Below are positions 53,138-62,921 of a stretch of 64,000 bases of DNA, in pieces. Within the stretch, counting starts at the first letter, position 1, and every line of letters begins with the position of its first letter. Source of the stretch: Nocardioides albertanoniae. Lineage in GTDB: Bacteria > Actinomycetota > Actinomycetes > Propionibacteriales > Nocardioidaceae. Below the pieces are notes generated by a model. That model was not told the DNA's origin and did not search any database. It was given only the letters and a program-made list of their open reading frames with translations. The DNA lies in assembly GCF_006716315.1 (NCBI RefSeq), contig NZ_VFOV01000001.1:3922501-3986500 (forward strand), in the 5' to 3' direction. Made by a program: the position numbers and the translations under genes.

Positions 53138-53695
53138 TCATAAGTACGTCTGGCGCTGGTGCAGCGCGTGAGCTCCGGCGACGCGGTCGATGAAGAGCAG
53201 CCCGTTGGTGTGGTCGATCTCGTGCTGCAGGCAGCGCGCCTCGAAGGCGTCAGTGACGATCTCGACGGTCTCGCCGGTGACCGGGAGCTGGCCGCGTACC
53301 TTCAGCCGGCTCGCCCGCTTCACGTCACCGGTCAGGTCGGGCACCGACATGCATCCCTCGCGTGCCTTCTCGTTGCGGCTGGCCTCGAGCACCTCGGCGT
53401 TGCACAGGACGTACGTGCCGTGGTGGGTCTTGGTCTTGACGTGGGTCGAGACGTCGACGCAGAAGATGCGCGCCGAGACGCCCACCTGGTCGGCGGCCAG
53501 CCCGACACAGCCGGGCGAGACACGCATGGTGGCGACCAGGTCGGCAGCGAGCTGGACCGTCTCGAGGGCAGCCGGATCGACGTCCTTGCCGGGCACGGAC
53601 AGGACCTGCGCCGGCGCACGTACGACGTCGAGCACCTTCCCCTCGACGCCCAGCTCGGCCTCGGTCCAAGCGGCGACGCGCTCGTTCGTGCTCAC
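53138..53695 (-). CDS. def: Peptide deformylase
   Basis: A 185-aa metalloenzyme that removes the N-formyl group from nascent proteins. Motif 1 is GCVGLAADQ (62-70; usual GxGLAAxQ), motif 2 EGCMSVP (113-119, metal Cys) and motif 3 QHEIDH (157-162, two His ligands and catalytic Glu). The upstream domain (1-50) is slightly extended. GTG 53695 overlaps the ACT-protein stop by 4 nt. The Met in EGCMS is a small departure from the usual Leu. Confidence 0.95.
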   Translation of the reverse strand: MSTNERVAAWTEAELGVEGKVLDVVRAPAQVLSVPGKDVDPAALETVQLAADLVATMRVSPGCVGLAADQVGVSARIFCVDVSTHVKTKTHHGTYVLCNAEVLEASRNEKAREGCMSVPDLTGDVKRASRLKVRGQLPVTGETVEIVTDAFEARCLQHEIDHTNGLLFIDRVAGAHALHQRQTYL

Positions 53696-54210
53696 AGGTC
53701 GTCTGCCTCGAGCGGGCGCAGGGTGGCGCCGACGCCGAGCTCCTGGGTGACGCGCTCGATCGAGGCCTCGAGCTCGGCGAGGTCGGCCGACGCCGGCAGC
53801 TCGAGCTCGGCGACGACGACGTAGAGATCGCCGGAGAGGCGCGTGGTCAGGTCGGTGATGTTGCCGCCCGCGGCGGCGATCTCGGCGGTGACCGTGGAGA
53901 CGATGCCTGGCCGGTCGCCACCGTGGACCGAGAGCACGAAGAGCTGTCCGGGGCCCGAGGCGGCATGCTCGTCGGGAAGGTCGTAGACGGTGACCGTCAG
54001 GGTGCCGTCGGCGGCGATCGGGGCGAGATCGGCGCGGATCGCCTCGGCGTCCGTCGCGCCGGCGCACAGCAGCGTCATCGCGAAGTGGCCCCGCAGCCGG
54101 GTCATCGTCGAGTCTTCGAGGTTCAGTCCGAGTCCGGCGAGGCGGGCGGTGGTCTCGGCGATGATGCCGGGGCGGTCGTGGCCCAGGACGGTGATGGCGT
54201 GGATGGTCAC
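53692..54210 (-). CDS. Tandem ACT-domain protein (GcvR-like)
   Basis: A 172-aa protein consisting of two ACT domains: residues 1-80 (ITVLGHDRPGIIAETTARLAGLGLNLEDS) and about 90-172 (LSVHGGDRPGIVSTVTAEIAAAGGNITD). ACT pairs bind amino acids; the domain architecture is that of GcvR-type regulators and formyltetrahydrofolate-deformylase N-termini. GACAAT 6 nt before GTG 54210 may be a leaderless -10. It is coupled to def, which suggests a link between one-carbon/formyl status and deformylation. Confidence 0.86.
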   Translation of the reverse strand: MTIHAITVLGHDRPGIIAETTARLAGLGLNLEDSTMTRLRGHFAMTLLCAGATDAEAIRADLAPIAADGTLTVTVYDLPDEHAASGPGQLFVLSVHGGDRPGIVSTVTAEIAAAGGNITDLTTRLSGDLYVVVAELELPASADLAELEASIERVTQELGVGATLRPLEADDL

Positions 54211-54270
54211 CCGACCATTGTCACCCGCGGCCCGCCGGTGGCGGACCGCGGGTGACTCAGGTGGACTCGA

Positions 54271-55092
54271 TCAGCCGCGGAACCACTGCGTGTCGGTGCC
54301 GTCCTTGGCGGGGTCGGACTTCGTGGAGTCGACCGGCTCCGGGGCGAACTCGGGAGCGGACTCCGAGGTCGGCTTGACCACGGTGTCACCCTCGCCGAGG
54401 TCGTCGTAGGTGGTCTGGTCATTCTCCGAGGTCGGCGCCTCCTCGACGAAGGGCGCCTCGTCAGCAGCCGGAGCGTCGCCGGTCGAGGAGGACGGAACCT
54501 CCTCGGCGTACGGGTCGATCGGGTCGGTCAGCGGGTCTCCGGTCACCGGGGCCGGCGACGCGGGAGCCGACGTGGGCTGAGCCGACGACGGGGCCGACGA
54601 GGAAGCCGGCGGGTAGCCGCCGTACTCGCTGGTCGAGGACGACCCAGTGGCCGCACCCGGCTCCGGGGTGGCCGGCGACTCGGCGTCGAAGACCTCCTCG
54701 GTGGTCGAGTTGCTCGACGCCGGGGTCGTCGCGCCCGCGCCGAACCCGGTGTCGGACCCAGTGGTGGACCCAGTGGTGGAGTCGTCGCGGTGCAGCTTGT
54801 CGGAGGCAGCCCCGGCAGCGGCAGCGGCCTTCTCCCGCGCCTGGTCGGCGTAAGGACCGGCCTTCTCCTTGACGGTGGCCGCGTAGGGCCCCGCCTTCTC
54901 CTTCACCGTGGAGGCGTAGGGAGCAGCTTTCTCCTTCAGCGGGGCCGCCTTCTCCGAGGCGGTCGCGAGGGCCGACTGGAACCGCGGGTCGTTGCTGACC
55001 TTGTTGGCGCCGGCCTTCAGCTGCTCAGACTTGTTCTTGACCAACACGCCGATTCCAGCGGCAGCGAGGGCAAACAGGATGAGCTTCTTCAC
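54271..55092 (-). CDS. YtxH-like repeat protein with disordered acidic tail
   Basis: A 273-aa protein. Residues 1-20 are a hydrophobic segment (KKLILFALAAAGIGVLV), followed by helical repeats of about 11 residues: EKAAPYASTVK, EKAGPYAATVK, EKAGPYADQAR. The remainder (about 105-273) is low-complexity Ser/Thr/Pro/Glu with several PASS/APSS clusters. Such proteins resemble stress-induced YtxH or apolipoprotein-like amphipathic helices. A GGAAGG ribosome site precedes GTG 55092. Function unknown; probably membrane-associated. Confidence 0.82.
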   Translation of the reverse strand: MKKLILFALAAAGIGVLVKNKSEQLKAGANKVSNDPRFQSALATASEKAAPLKEKAAPYASTVKEKAGPYAATVKEKAGPYADQAREKAAAAAGAASDKLHRDDSTTGSTTGSDTGFGAGATTPASSNSTTEEVFDAESPATPEPGAATGSSSTSEYGGYPPASSSAPSSAQPTSAPASPAPVTGDPLTDPIDPYAEEVPSSSTGDAPAADEAPFVEEAPTSENDQTTYDDLGEGDTVVKPTSESAPEFAPEPVDSTKSDPAKDGTDTQWFRG

Positions 55093-55204
55093 GTCATGAC
55101 CTTCCGAGAGACAGCTTTCGGTTGATTGTTGGGTATGCCGGTAACCCAAACCTAGGCGTATGGCACAAAAGCGCCATGTGCACAGGTCAAGCCCCCCGAC
55201 GTGC

Positions 55205-56119
55205 CTAGTCTCTAACGGACCAGGCGATTCCGTCGAGGATGTCTGATTCAGAGACGACAACGGACGCGACACGCGAGCGTCTCAGGATCCGGGCCAGGAT
55301 GACCCCGCCGGCCGCGATCACGTCGGCCCGCCCCGGATGCATCCACGGCTGCGCGATCCGCTCCTCGAGGCTCATCGCGAGCAGCCGGTCGACGATCTCG
55401 GCGATGTCGTCGACGGTCATCTCGGCGTGGTCGGTGACGGTCGGGTCGTACGCCGCCAGCTGGAGCAGCCCCATGGTCAGCTGGATCGCGGTGCCGCCGA
55501 CCGCGACCGCGGTGCTGGCCGCGCCGGGGTCGACGGGGCAGGCGTCGAGGTGCGCGTCGATGTCGCGTACGCAGGCCTCGATCTCCTCCCGCGTGGGCGG
55601 GTCGGACCGCAGGTGGCGCTCGTGGAGGCGGACGGCCCCGATGTCCATCGAGTCGCTCGCCGTCGGAGTCGGCCCCTCACCGAGGATCAGCTCGGTCGAT
55701 CCGCCGCCGATGTCGATGACCAGGACCGGCGGGGTAGGCGTGCCGGGCAGGTTGCGCGCCGCGCCGCCGAAGGAGAGCGCCGCCTCCTCGGCCCCGGTGA
55801 CGACCTCGGGCGTGACCCCGAGACGAGCACGTACGCCGTCGATGAAGGTCGCCGCGTTGGCGGCGTCGCGGGTGGCCGAGGTGGCCACGAAGCGCACCTT
55901 CTCGACCTCGTGGTCACGGATCAGCGCGGCGTAGTCGTCGATGGCCCCGAACGCGCGCTGGAGGGCCTCCTCGGCGAGCACCCCGGTGCGGTCGACGCCT
56001 TGGCCCAGGCGCACCATGCGCGCCTCGCGCAGGTCTTCGGTCAGGCCATCGGCGGTGACGGTGGCGATCAGGAGCTTGATCGTGTTGGTGCCGCAGTCGA
56101 TGGCAGCGACCCGCGTCAC
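55205..56119 (-). CDS. ppx: Exopolyphosphatase / guanosine pentaphosphatase family
   Basis: A 304-aa ASKHA-fold phosphatase. VAAIDCGTNTIKLLIA is phosphate loop 1 and LVIDIGGGSTELILGEG loop 2; GVILARILRR lies near the end. This short form (about 300 aa) is the actinobacterial Ppx/GppA-type that degrades polyphosphate or pppGpp. GTG 56119 follows the DUF501 stop by 4 nt. The ftsB-DUF501-ppx order matches Mycobacterium (Rv1024-Rv1026). Confidence 0.94.
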   Translation of the reverse strand: MTRVAAIDCGTNTIKLLIATVTADGLTEDLREARMVRLGQGVDRTGVLAEEALQRAFGAIDDYAALIRDHEVEKVRFVATSATRDAANAATFIDGVRARLGVTPEVVTGAEEAALSFGGAARNLPGTPTPPVLVIDIGGGSTELILGEGPTPTASDSMDIGAVRLHERHLRSDPPTREEIEACVRDIDAHLDACPVDPGAASTAVAVGGTAIQLTMGLLQLAAYDPTVTDHAEMTVDDIAEIVDRLLAMSLEERIAQPWMHPGRADVIAAGGVILARILRRSRVASVVVSESDILDGIAWSVRD

Positions 56120-56123
56120 GGCG

Positions 56124-56633
56124 TCACTGCTCCTCGTCCTCCAGCTCGAGGTCGACGCACGGACCCTGCTTCCACCACTCGCCCAGCCGCTCGAGCACCT
56201 CGTCGCCGAGCGGGTTGACCCCGGGCCCCTGCGCGAGCGCCTGGCCGGCGAGCACGTGGAGACACTTGACACGGGTCGGCATCCCGCCGGCCGAGATGCC
56301 ATGGATCTCGGGCGGGTCGCCGAGCTCGTAGCGCGCCTCGAGATAGGCCTCGTGGGCCTTCTCATAGGCCGCGGCCAGCTCCGGGTCCTGCGCCAGCCGC
56401 GCCTCCATCTCCTTCATCACGTGGGTGCCCTCGAGGGTGCCGATCTTCGAGGCGGCCCGCGGGCAGGTGAGGTAGAAGGTGGTGGGGAACGGCGTGCCGT
56501 TGGGCAGCCGCGGCTCGGTGGTCACCACGTCGGGCAGCGAGCACGGGCAGCGGTGCCCGACCTCGTGGATGCCGCGTGGCTCGCGCCCCAGCTGTGCCCC
56601 GATCGCGGACACGTCTGCTGGATCGATGGCCAT
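56124..56633 (-). CDS. DUF501 domain protein
   Basis: A 169-aa protein of the DUF501 family, always near ftsB and ppx in actinobacteria. CPCSLPDVV, PTTFYLTCP, RVKCLHVLAGQALAQGPGVNPLGDEVL and the spaced cysteines suggest a metal-binding or redox fold. I chose ATG 56633 (MAIDPADVSAIGAQLG). It is 7 nt after the ftsB stop and 4 nt before ppx, so the three genes are an operon. No biochemical role is established. Confidence 0.92.
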   Translation of the reverse strand: MAIDPADVSAIGAQLGREPRGIHEVGHRCPCSLPDVVTTEPRLPNGTPFPTTFYLTCPRAASKIGTLEGTHVMKEMEARLAQDPELAAAYEKAHEAYLEARYELGDPPEIHGISAGGMPTRVKCLHVLAGQALAQGPGVNPLGDEVLERLGEWWKQGPCVDLELEDEEQ

Positions 56634-56640
56634 GTCTGTC

Positions 56641-57240
56641 TCAGTCTTCCTTCTGCTTCGCTCTGCCTGGCGGGGCGATCTCCGACTCGGGCCCGTGCCC
56701 GGTCTGCTTGGGCGGGTCACCGGCCAGAAGCACCGACCCCCACGCATCGTCCCACCACGGCTTCGGCGCCTCGGCACTGCCCACCTTGCCGGGGTCGGTG
56801 AGCTCGGGCTCGGTCTGGATCCGTTCGCCGTTCTCGTCGAGGGCGACGTACGCCGTGTCTCCGGGCATCACGAAGCCGAACCGTTCCCGCGCCTGCTGCT
56901 GCACGAAGGCCGGGTCCTCCCAGCGTCGGGTCTGCTCCTCGAGCTGCTTGATGTGGGCCTTGCGCTGGGCGATCTCGGTCTGGAGCGAGTTGATGTCGTG
57001 GCGCTGCTCCAGGTAGGCCCGCAACGAGGAGGCGTAGGACATCACCAGCACGGCCGCCACCACCATCACCATCATCGCGCGACCGGTGAGCTTGGGCTTG
57101 CGTAGCCTCTTGCGCAGCGCCTCGATGCCACTGAGAGCGGCCGGCCCGGCCGTCATGGGCGCGCGCGGCCGCCGCCCCGGACCCTGAGGTCCTCGGGGTC
57201 CGTGAGTGCGCTTGCTCTGACCGGGTCCCTGCGTCGCCAC
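56641..57240 (-). CDS. ftsB: Septum-formation initiator family protein (FtsB/DivIC-like)
   Basis: A 199-aa bitopic divisome protein. A basic Pro/Gly-rich cytoplasmic N-terminus (1-52) precedes one transmembrane helix (about 54-73), a coiled coil (YLEQRHDINSLQTEIAQRKAHIKQLEEQ) and RWEDPAFVQQQARERFGFVMPGD, the family C-terminal motif. The C-terminal 50 residues are an extra disordered tail. It links cell-wall synthesis with FtsQ/FtsL at midcell. First gene of the ftsB-DUF501-ppx operon. Confidence 0.94.
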   Translation of the reverse strand: MATQGPGQSKRTHGPRGPQGPGRRPRAPMTAGPAALSGIEALRKRLRKPKLTGRAMMVMVVAAVLVMSYASSLRAYLEQRHDINSLQTEIAQRKAHIKQLEEQTRRWEDPAFVQQQARERFGFVMPGDTAYVALDENGERIQTEPELTDPGKVGSAEAPKPWWDDAWGSVLLAGDPPKQTGHGPESEIAPPGRAKQKED

Positions 57241-57453
57241 GGCATCATCATCCCATCCGAGGTATGCGTCCTGAGGTCGGACTCGCGCCGGGAGAGCGAC
57301 CCGTACGCGCCGAAGTGAGGTAAAACCTTGGGGGTGCAGGCTCTCCGAGGCACCGGTGGTGCGGCCACGGCCGTCTACGACTACGGTGCTTCTGCTTCTC
57401 GGGGATCTGGGAAAGCACCGTTCCGAAGATCAGCACCTAACGAGGGAAACATC

Positions 57454-57792
57454 ATGAAGACAAACGCCCGACGAATTGCTCGCGTCATCGTCGTTCCTGC
57501 CGTCTGCGCATTGGCGCTGACCGCATGCGGCGGCGGCGACCGGCCGACCGCCGACGAGCTGTCCAAGTCCCTCAAGGACGGCAAGGCCGGCGAGACGATG
57601 TCGATGCCGAGCAGCCTCCCCGACAAGGCCTACGACTGCATCGCCAAGGAGCTCGTCGACTCCGACCTCTCCGACGAGGCCCTTGCCAACGCGATGGAGG
57701 GCAAGGACAAGACCGGCAGCAAGAAGGACCGCGAGATCGTCTCGGGTCTCAGCGACGACATCCAGAAGTGCGTCACCGACGCGATGAGCTGA
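57454..57792 (+). CDS. Small lipoprotein, paralogue of 48845-49180
   Basis: A 112-aa lipoprotein. The signal peptide ends LTAC (Cys24), then a polar region with CIAKELVDSDLSDEA and a C-terminal Cys. This motif is shared with the lipoprotein at 48-49 kb (CLAKAYYDSDLSDEA), with similar length, charge and two mature cysteines, which indicates a common family. GAGGG lies upstream of ATG 57454. It is divergent from ftsB and converges with eno across a terminator. Function unknown. Confidence 0.83.
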   Translation: MKTNARRIARVIVVPAVCALALTACGGGDRPTADELSKSLKDGKAGETMSMPSSLPDKAYDCIAKELVDSDLSDEALANAMEGKDKTGSKKDREIVSGLSDDIQKCVTDAMS

Positions 57793-57808
57793 CCAGCTCG
57801 ATACGCGC

Positions 57809-57839
57809 AGCGGCCCGGTCCTTCTCGGACCGGGCCGCT
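57809..57839. terminator. Hairpin terminator between the lipoprotein gene and eno
   Basis: AGCGGCCCGGTCC (57809-57821) pairs perfectly with 57827-57839 around a 5-nt loop TTCTC, between two convergent genes. Confidence 0.85.
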
Positions 57840-57867
57840 CGCGTTGTGGGGCTGATCAGCCCTGGGA

Positions 57868-59160
<1,293 letters not shown>

Positions 59161-59366
59161 TCAGGGACGGAGGGGGTGATGACCGCCAGCCTATTACCCG
59201 GCCGACCGGGGCTGGCGATTGGAACGTTAACCCGTCGGTAGACCGGCCCCGGTGTCTTCCCACCTGGTGTTCATGCCGAGGTCGGCGCCCGGCCACCACG
59301 ACGACGCCTCCGAGTGCGGCGTTGCCCGGATCGTGCCTCCGGAAACTGAATCGAGAGGAACCCGAC

Positions 59367-61718
59367 ATGAATCCCTTGCAGCATCGCCTCGCACTGGCCG
59401 GGGTCGGCGTCGTGGCCATCGGGGGCCTGGGCGCATCGCTGGTGACGGTGCTCGGTGGCACCGCAGCCGCCGAACCGGCCCGGCACGGTGTGTTCAGCAG
59501 GATCGCGACCTATCCGGTCTTCGAGAACGTGCCGGCCGGGACCGACCCGGCCGACGGCACCGTCGCCGAGATCTCGGCCGTCTCCGAGGACGGCAACACC
59601 CTGGCGTACACCGACGCGGCCGGCGGCCGGATCGGCTTCGTGGACATCACGAACCCGTCGGCGCCGAAGGGGCTCGGCAGCCACGACGTCTCCGGCGGCA
59701 AGGGCGGTTCACCCACGTCGGTCTCGATCGTGGGAGACCACGCGCTGGTCGTGGTCGACGAGTCGACCTACCCCGGCCTCGAGGACACGGAGTGGGAGGA
59801 CGAGGAGCCCGCCGTCGGCACCCGTGCCGGCCGGATCGACGTGGTCTCGCTGGCCGCACCGCACGAGGAGGTCGCGTCGTACGATCTCGGCGGTCAGCCG
59901 GACTCGATCGCGGTCAGCCCGGATGGCACCTACGCCGCGATCGCGATGGAGAACCAGCGCAACGAGGCCGTCACCCCTGCCGGTGGCGAGGAGGGCGACC
60001 TGCCCCAGGCTCCGGCCGGTTCGGTCAAGGTCGTCGGCCTCGACGGTGGTCCGACCGAGTGGTCGATCACCGATGTGGCGCTGCCGGCCTCGGCGCTGAA
60101 GGGGCTCGCGGCTCCCGAGGACGCGGAGCCGGAGTATGTCGACATCAACTCCGAGAACAAGCTCGCGCTCACCCTGCAGGAGAACAACGGCGTCGCGATC
60201 ATCGACCTCGCCTCGGCCTCGATCGATCAGGTGTGGAGCGCCGGCAACGCCGTCGTCCCGGGCGTGGACGCCACCAAGGACGGTCGCTTCGACCCGGTCG
60301 ACACCGTCGACGCGCCCCGCGAGCCCGACGCGATCCAGTGGGTCGGCGACGGGCTCGTGGCCACCGCCAACGAGGGCGACTGGAAGGGCGGCACCCGCGG
60401 CTGGACCGTCTTCCGCGCCACGAGCGGCACGGTCGTCTGGGACGCCGGGTCCTCGTTCGAGGATCTGGCGACGAAGCACGGTCTCCACAACAACGACCGG
60501 GCAGCGAAGAAGGGCGTCGAGCCCGAGGGGATCGCCTTCGACACCTTCGGCGGCGTGCCCTACGCCTTCGTCGGCTCCGAGCGCAGCAACTTCGTGGCCG
60601 TCTACGACATGCGTACGCCGTCCTCACCGAAGTTCAAGCAGGTGCTGCCGGCGACCAACGGCCCCGAGGGGCTGCTGCCGATCCCATCGCGCAACCTGCT
60701 CGCGATCTCCTCAGAGGAGGATTCCGCCGAGGATCTCGTGCGGGCGTCGGTCTCGGTCTACGGGTTCGGGAAGGCACCGAAGGGAGCGTCGTTCCCGACC
60801 ATCGAGTCGGCCTCGCGGAACGGGAAGCCGATCGGCTGGGGTGCGCTCAGCGCGCTGTCGCAGGTGCCGGGCGAGCGCGACGAGCTCTACGCCGCCAGCG
60901 ATGCCGCGTACGCCACCGGCCGGATCTACACCCTCTCGGTGAAGCGCTCCCCCGCCGTGATCCGCGACGTGCTCGAGGTCACCGACGCCTCTGGTTCGGT
61001 CGCCGAGGGTCTCGACATCGAGGGGCTGGCCGCCCGGCGTGACGGCGGCTTCTGGGTGGCGAACGAGGGTGCCACCGGGGCCGAGAACTCCCTGCTCCGC
61101 CTCTCCCGGAAGGGCCAGATCACCGAGACCGTCGCGCTGCCCGCGGAGATCGCCGACAAGGTCGGCAAGTGGGGGCTCGAGGGCGTCACGGTGACCGGCA
61201 CGGGCCGCGACGAGCAGGTGTACGTCGCTCTCCAGCGCCCGCTGTGGGCGGACTCGACCGCGAAGGAGCCCGGCGTCGACGGCGCGAGCACCGCGCGGAT
61301 CGGTCGCTACACCCCGGCCACCGGCGAGTGGGAATGGTTCGGCTACGGCCTGGAGTCGACTGCTGTGGGTGGCGACTGGATCGGCCTCTCGGAGATCACG
61401 GCCGTCGACGACGACACCCTCGCCGTCGTCGAGCGCGACAAGCAGGCCGGCACCACCGCCGCGATCAAGCGGGTCTACACCGTCGACGTGCCCCGTCACG
61501 GCACCACCGGGCTCAGCCCGGTGACCCCGCTGCGCAAGCGCCTGGCGTACGACCTGCTGCCGGCTCTGCAGGGCACCCATGGGTGGACGCAGGAGAAGCT
61601 CGAGGGCTTCACGGTCGGCGCCGACGGTCGCGCCTACGCCGTGACCGACAACGACGGTCTCGACAACGCCACCGGGGAGACGGCCTTCCTCGACCTCGGC
61701 AAGGCGTTCAAGCGCTGA
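59367..61718 (+). CDS. Secreted two-propeller protein with phytase-like esterase domain
   Basis: A 783-aa exported protein. Residues 1-36 are a signal peptide (cleavage near GTAAAEP). The first half (about 40-400) has repeating WD/YVTN-like strands (FVDITNPSAPKGLGSH, DSIAVSPDGTYAAIAMENQ), resembling choice-of-anchor/alkaline-phosphatase-like propellers. The second half (about 420-783) matches the esterase-like phytase family (GLDIEGLAARRDGGFWVANE, GLSEITAVDDDTLAVVERD, KLEGFTVGADGRAYAVTDNDG). Acidic residues could bind calcium. Phosphate scavenging from esters is plausible; the ligand is not known. Starts at ATG 59367 with GAGAGGA upstream. Confidence 0.85.
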   Translation: MNPLQHRLALAGVGVVAIGGLGASLVTVLGGTAAAEPARHGVFSRIATYPVFENVPAGTDPADGTVAEISAVSEDGNTLAYTDAAGGRIGFVDITNPSAPKGLGSHDVSGGKGGSPTSVSIVGDHALVVVDESTYPGLEDTEWEDEEPAVGTRAGRIDVVSLAAPHEEVASYDLGGQPDSIAVSPDGTYAAIAMENQRNEAVTPAGGEEGDLPQAPAGSVKVVGLDGGPTEWSITDVALPASALKGLAAPEDAEPEYVDINSENKLALTLQENNGVAIIDLASASIDQVWSAGNAVVPGVDATKDGRFDPVDTVDAPREPDAIQWVGDGLVATANEGDWKGGTRGWTVFRATSGTVVWDAGSSFEDLATKHGLHNNDRAAKKGVEPEGIAFDTFGGVPYAFVGSERSNFVAVYDMRTPSSPKFKQVLPATNGPEGLLPIPSRNLLAISSEEDSAEDLVRASVSVYGFGKAPKGASFPTIESASRNGKPIGWGALSALSQVPGERDELYAASDAAYATGRIYTLSVKRSPAVIRDVLEVTDASGSVAEGLDIEGLAARRDGGFWVANEGATGAENSLLRLSRKGQITETVALPAEIADKVGKWGLEGVTVTGTGRDEQVYVALQRPLWADSTAKEPGVDGASTARIGRYTPATGEWEWFGYGLESTAVGGDWIGLSEITAVDDDTLAVVERDKQAGTTAAIKRVYTVDVPRHGTTGLSPVTPLRKRLAYDLLPALQGTHGWTQEKLEGFTVGADGRAYAVTDNDGLDNATGETAFLDLGKAFKR

Positions 61719-61721
61719 GGG

Positions 61722-62081
61722 TCACGCCTGCCCGTCGCAGCGACCTGCGGCGGGCAGGTGCTCGCCCGCCCACTCGGTGAGCGCGCCGAGGGTGGGCGCG
61801 AGCGCGGCACCGGAGCCGGTGAGCGCGTAGCGGACCGCCACCGGCGGACCGGGGTCGACCTCGCGGGCGATCAGGCCGAGGCCGGCCAGCTCGCTGAGCC
61901 GCTCGGAGAGCATCGAGTCGCTGATGCCGGTCACGGCGCGCCTGAGCTCGGCGAAACCGAGCGGCCCCTGGGTCAGGCTGCCCAGGATCACGCCGTTCCA
62001 GCGCTTGCCGAGGAAGTCGAAGGCCCGGACGAGCGCTGCGTTGCACACCTGCGGGTCGTGTGCGGGCGTCGTCGCTGGCAT
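61722..62081 (-). CDS. HxlR-family transcriptional regulator
   Basis: A 119-aa winged-helix regulator. It contains CNAALVRAFDFLGKRWNGVILGSL, with the N-terminal Cys13 often used by this family to sense electrophiles, and FAELRRAVTGISDSMLSERLSELAGLGLI for DNA binding. ATG 62081 lies 7 nt behind TAGGCT (62094-62089), a leaderless -10. It is divergent from the nitroreductase gene, its probable target. Confidence 0.92.
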   Translation of the reverse strand: MPATTPAHDPQVCNAALVRAFDFLGKRWNGVILGSLTQGPLGFAELRRAVTGISDSMLSERLSELAGLGLIAREVDPGPPVAVRYALTGSGAALAPTLGALTEWAGEHLPAAGRCDGQA

Positions 62082-62118
62082 GCGTCCCAGCCTACAGGGA
62101 CAGCCCGAATTCTGAGGG

Positions 62119-62153
62119 ACTACTATTTTCGAAGCGACAGGAATAATCCTAGT
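62119..62153. promoter_or_regulatory. Imperfect inverted repeat between hxlR and the nitroreductase gene
   Basis: ACTACTATTTT (62119-62129) and AATAATCCTAGT (62142-62153) form imperfect AT-rich half-sites of the ACTA...TAGT type in the 93-bp divergent promoter region. HxlR-family repressors commonly bind such sites. Confidence 0.45.
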
Positions 62154-62174
62154 GACCCTGGAGTTCAGAGCGAC

Positions 62175-62783
62175 ATGACCGAGACCAACACCCTGGCGAA
62201 GCTGGACCCCCGCGGCCGCGAGCTCGTCTTCACCGCAGCCCGCACCTCCAACACCTTCGCCGAGACGCCCGTCACCGACGAGGAGCTCGCCGACATCTGG
62301 GAGCTCACCCGCTGGACCCCGACGATGGCCAACACCCAGCCGCTGCGCGTCGTGTTCGTGCGCACGGCCGAGGGCAAGGAGCGGCTCCTCCCCCACATCG
62401 CCGAGGGCAACCTCGCGAAGACCGAGGCCGCCCCGGCGACCGCGATCGTCGCCTACGACAACAACTGGCACGAGGAGATCCCCAACGTCTTCCCGATCCG
62501 CCCGGAGATGAAGGACTACTTCGCCTCCGACGAGACCGCGCGCCACGGCGCCGGCGGCTGGTCCGCGGGCCTGCAGGCGGGCGCTTTCATCCTCGCCGTC
62601 CGCGCGGCCGGCCTCGCCGCCGGCCCGATCGCGGGCTACGACACCGCGGGCGTCGACAAGGAGTTCTTCCCCGAGGGCGACTGGACCACCAAGATGATCG
62701 TCAACATCGGCCACCCGGGCGAGAACCCGTGGTTTGACCGACTCCCCCGCGTCGAGGCCGACACCGCGGTGAAGTGGGCCTGA
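62175..62783 (+). CDS. Nitroreductase family protein, RutE-like
   Basis: A 202-aa FMN-dependent reductase of the malonic-semialdehyde reductase (RutE/HadB) subgroup. It carries FTAARTSNTFAETPVTDEELADIWELTRWTPT-type N-terminal region, GGWSAGLQAGAFILAVRAAGL and the C-terminal NIGHPGENPW. It would reduce enones, quinones or aldehydes, consistent with control by an electrophile-sensing HxlR protein. The ATG at 62175 follows GGAG about 11 nt upstream. No rut operon is nearby. Confidence 0.92.
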   Translation: MTETNTLAKLDPRGRELVFTAARTSNTFAETPVTDEELADIWELTRWTPTMANTQPLRVVFVRTAEGKERLLPHIAEGNLAKTEAAPATAIVAYDNNWHEEIPNVFPIRPEMKDYFASDETARHGAGGWSAGLQAGAFILAVRAAGLAAGPIAGYDTAGVDKEFFPEGDWTTKMIVNIGHPGENPWFDRLPRVEADTAVKWA

Positions 62784-62792
62784 GCAACCCCC

Positions 62793-62921
62793 GCCGAGTC
62801 GGCTCGTTCTGACCCAGATTCGTGTCGAGTCGGCTCGTTCTAACGAGCCGACTCGACACGATTTCAAGTCAGGACGAGCCGACTCGACGTGATTTCGTGT
62901 CAGGACGAGCCGGGTCGGCTC
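62793..62921. repeat. Head-to-head 31-nt repeat array
   Basis: A forward copy (62793-62823, GCCGAGTCGGCTCGTTCTGA...) and a second partial forward copy meet inverted copies beginning at 62842, 62871 and 62902. The centre is a perfect 19-bp hairpin: 62821-62839 against 62842-62860, loop CT. It lies between convergent genes, and its right end overlaps the last seven codons of mazG. Confidence 0.9.
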
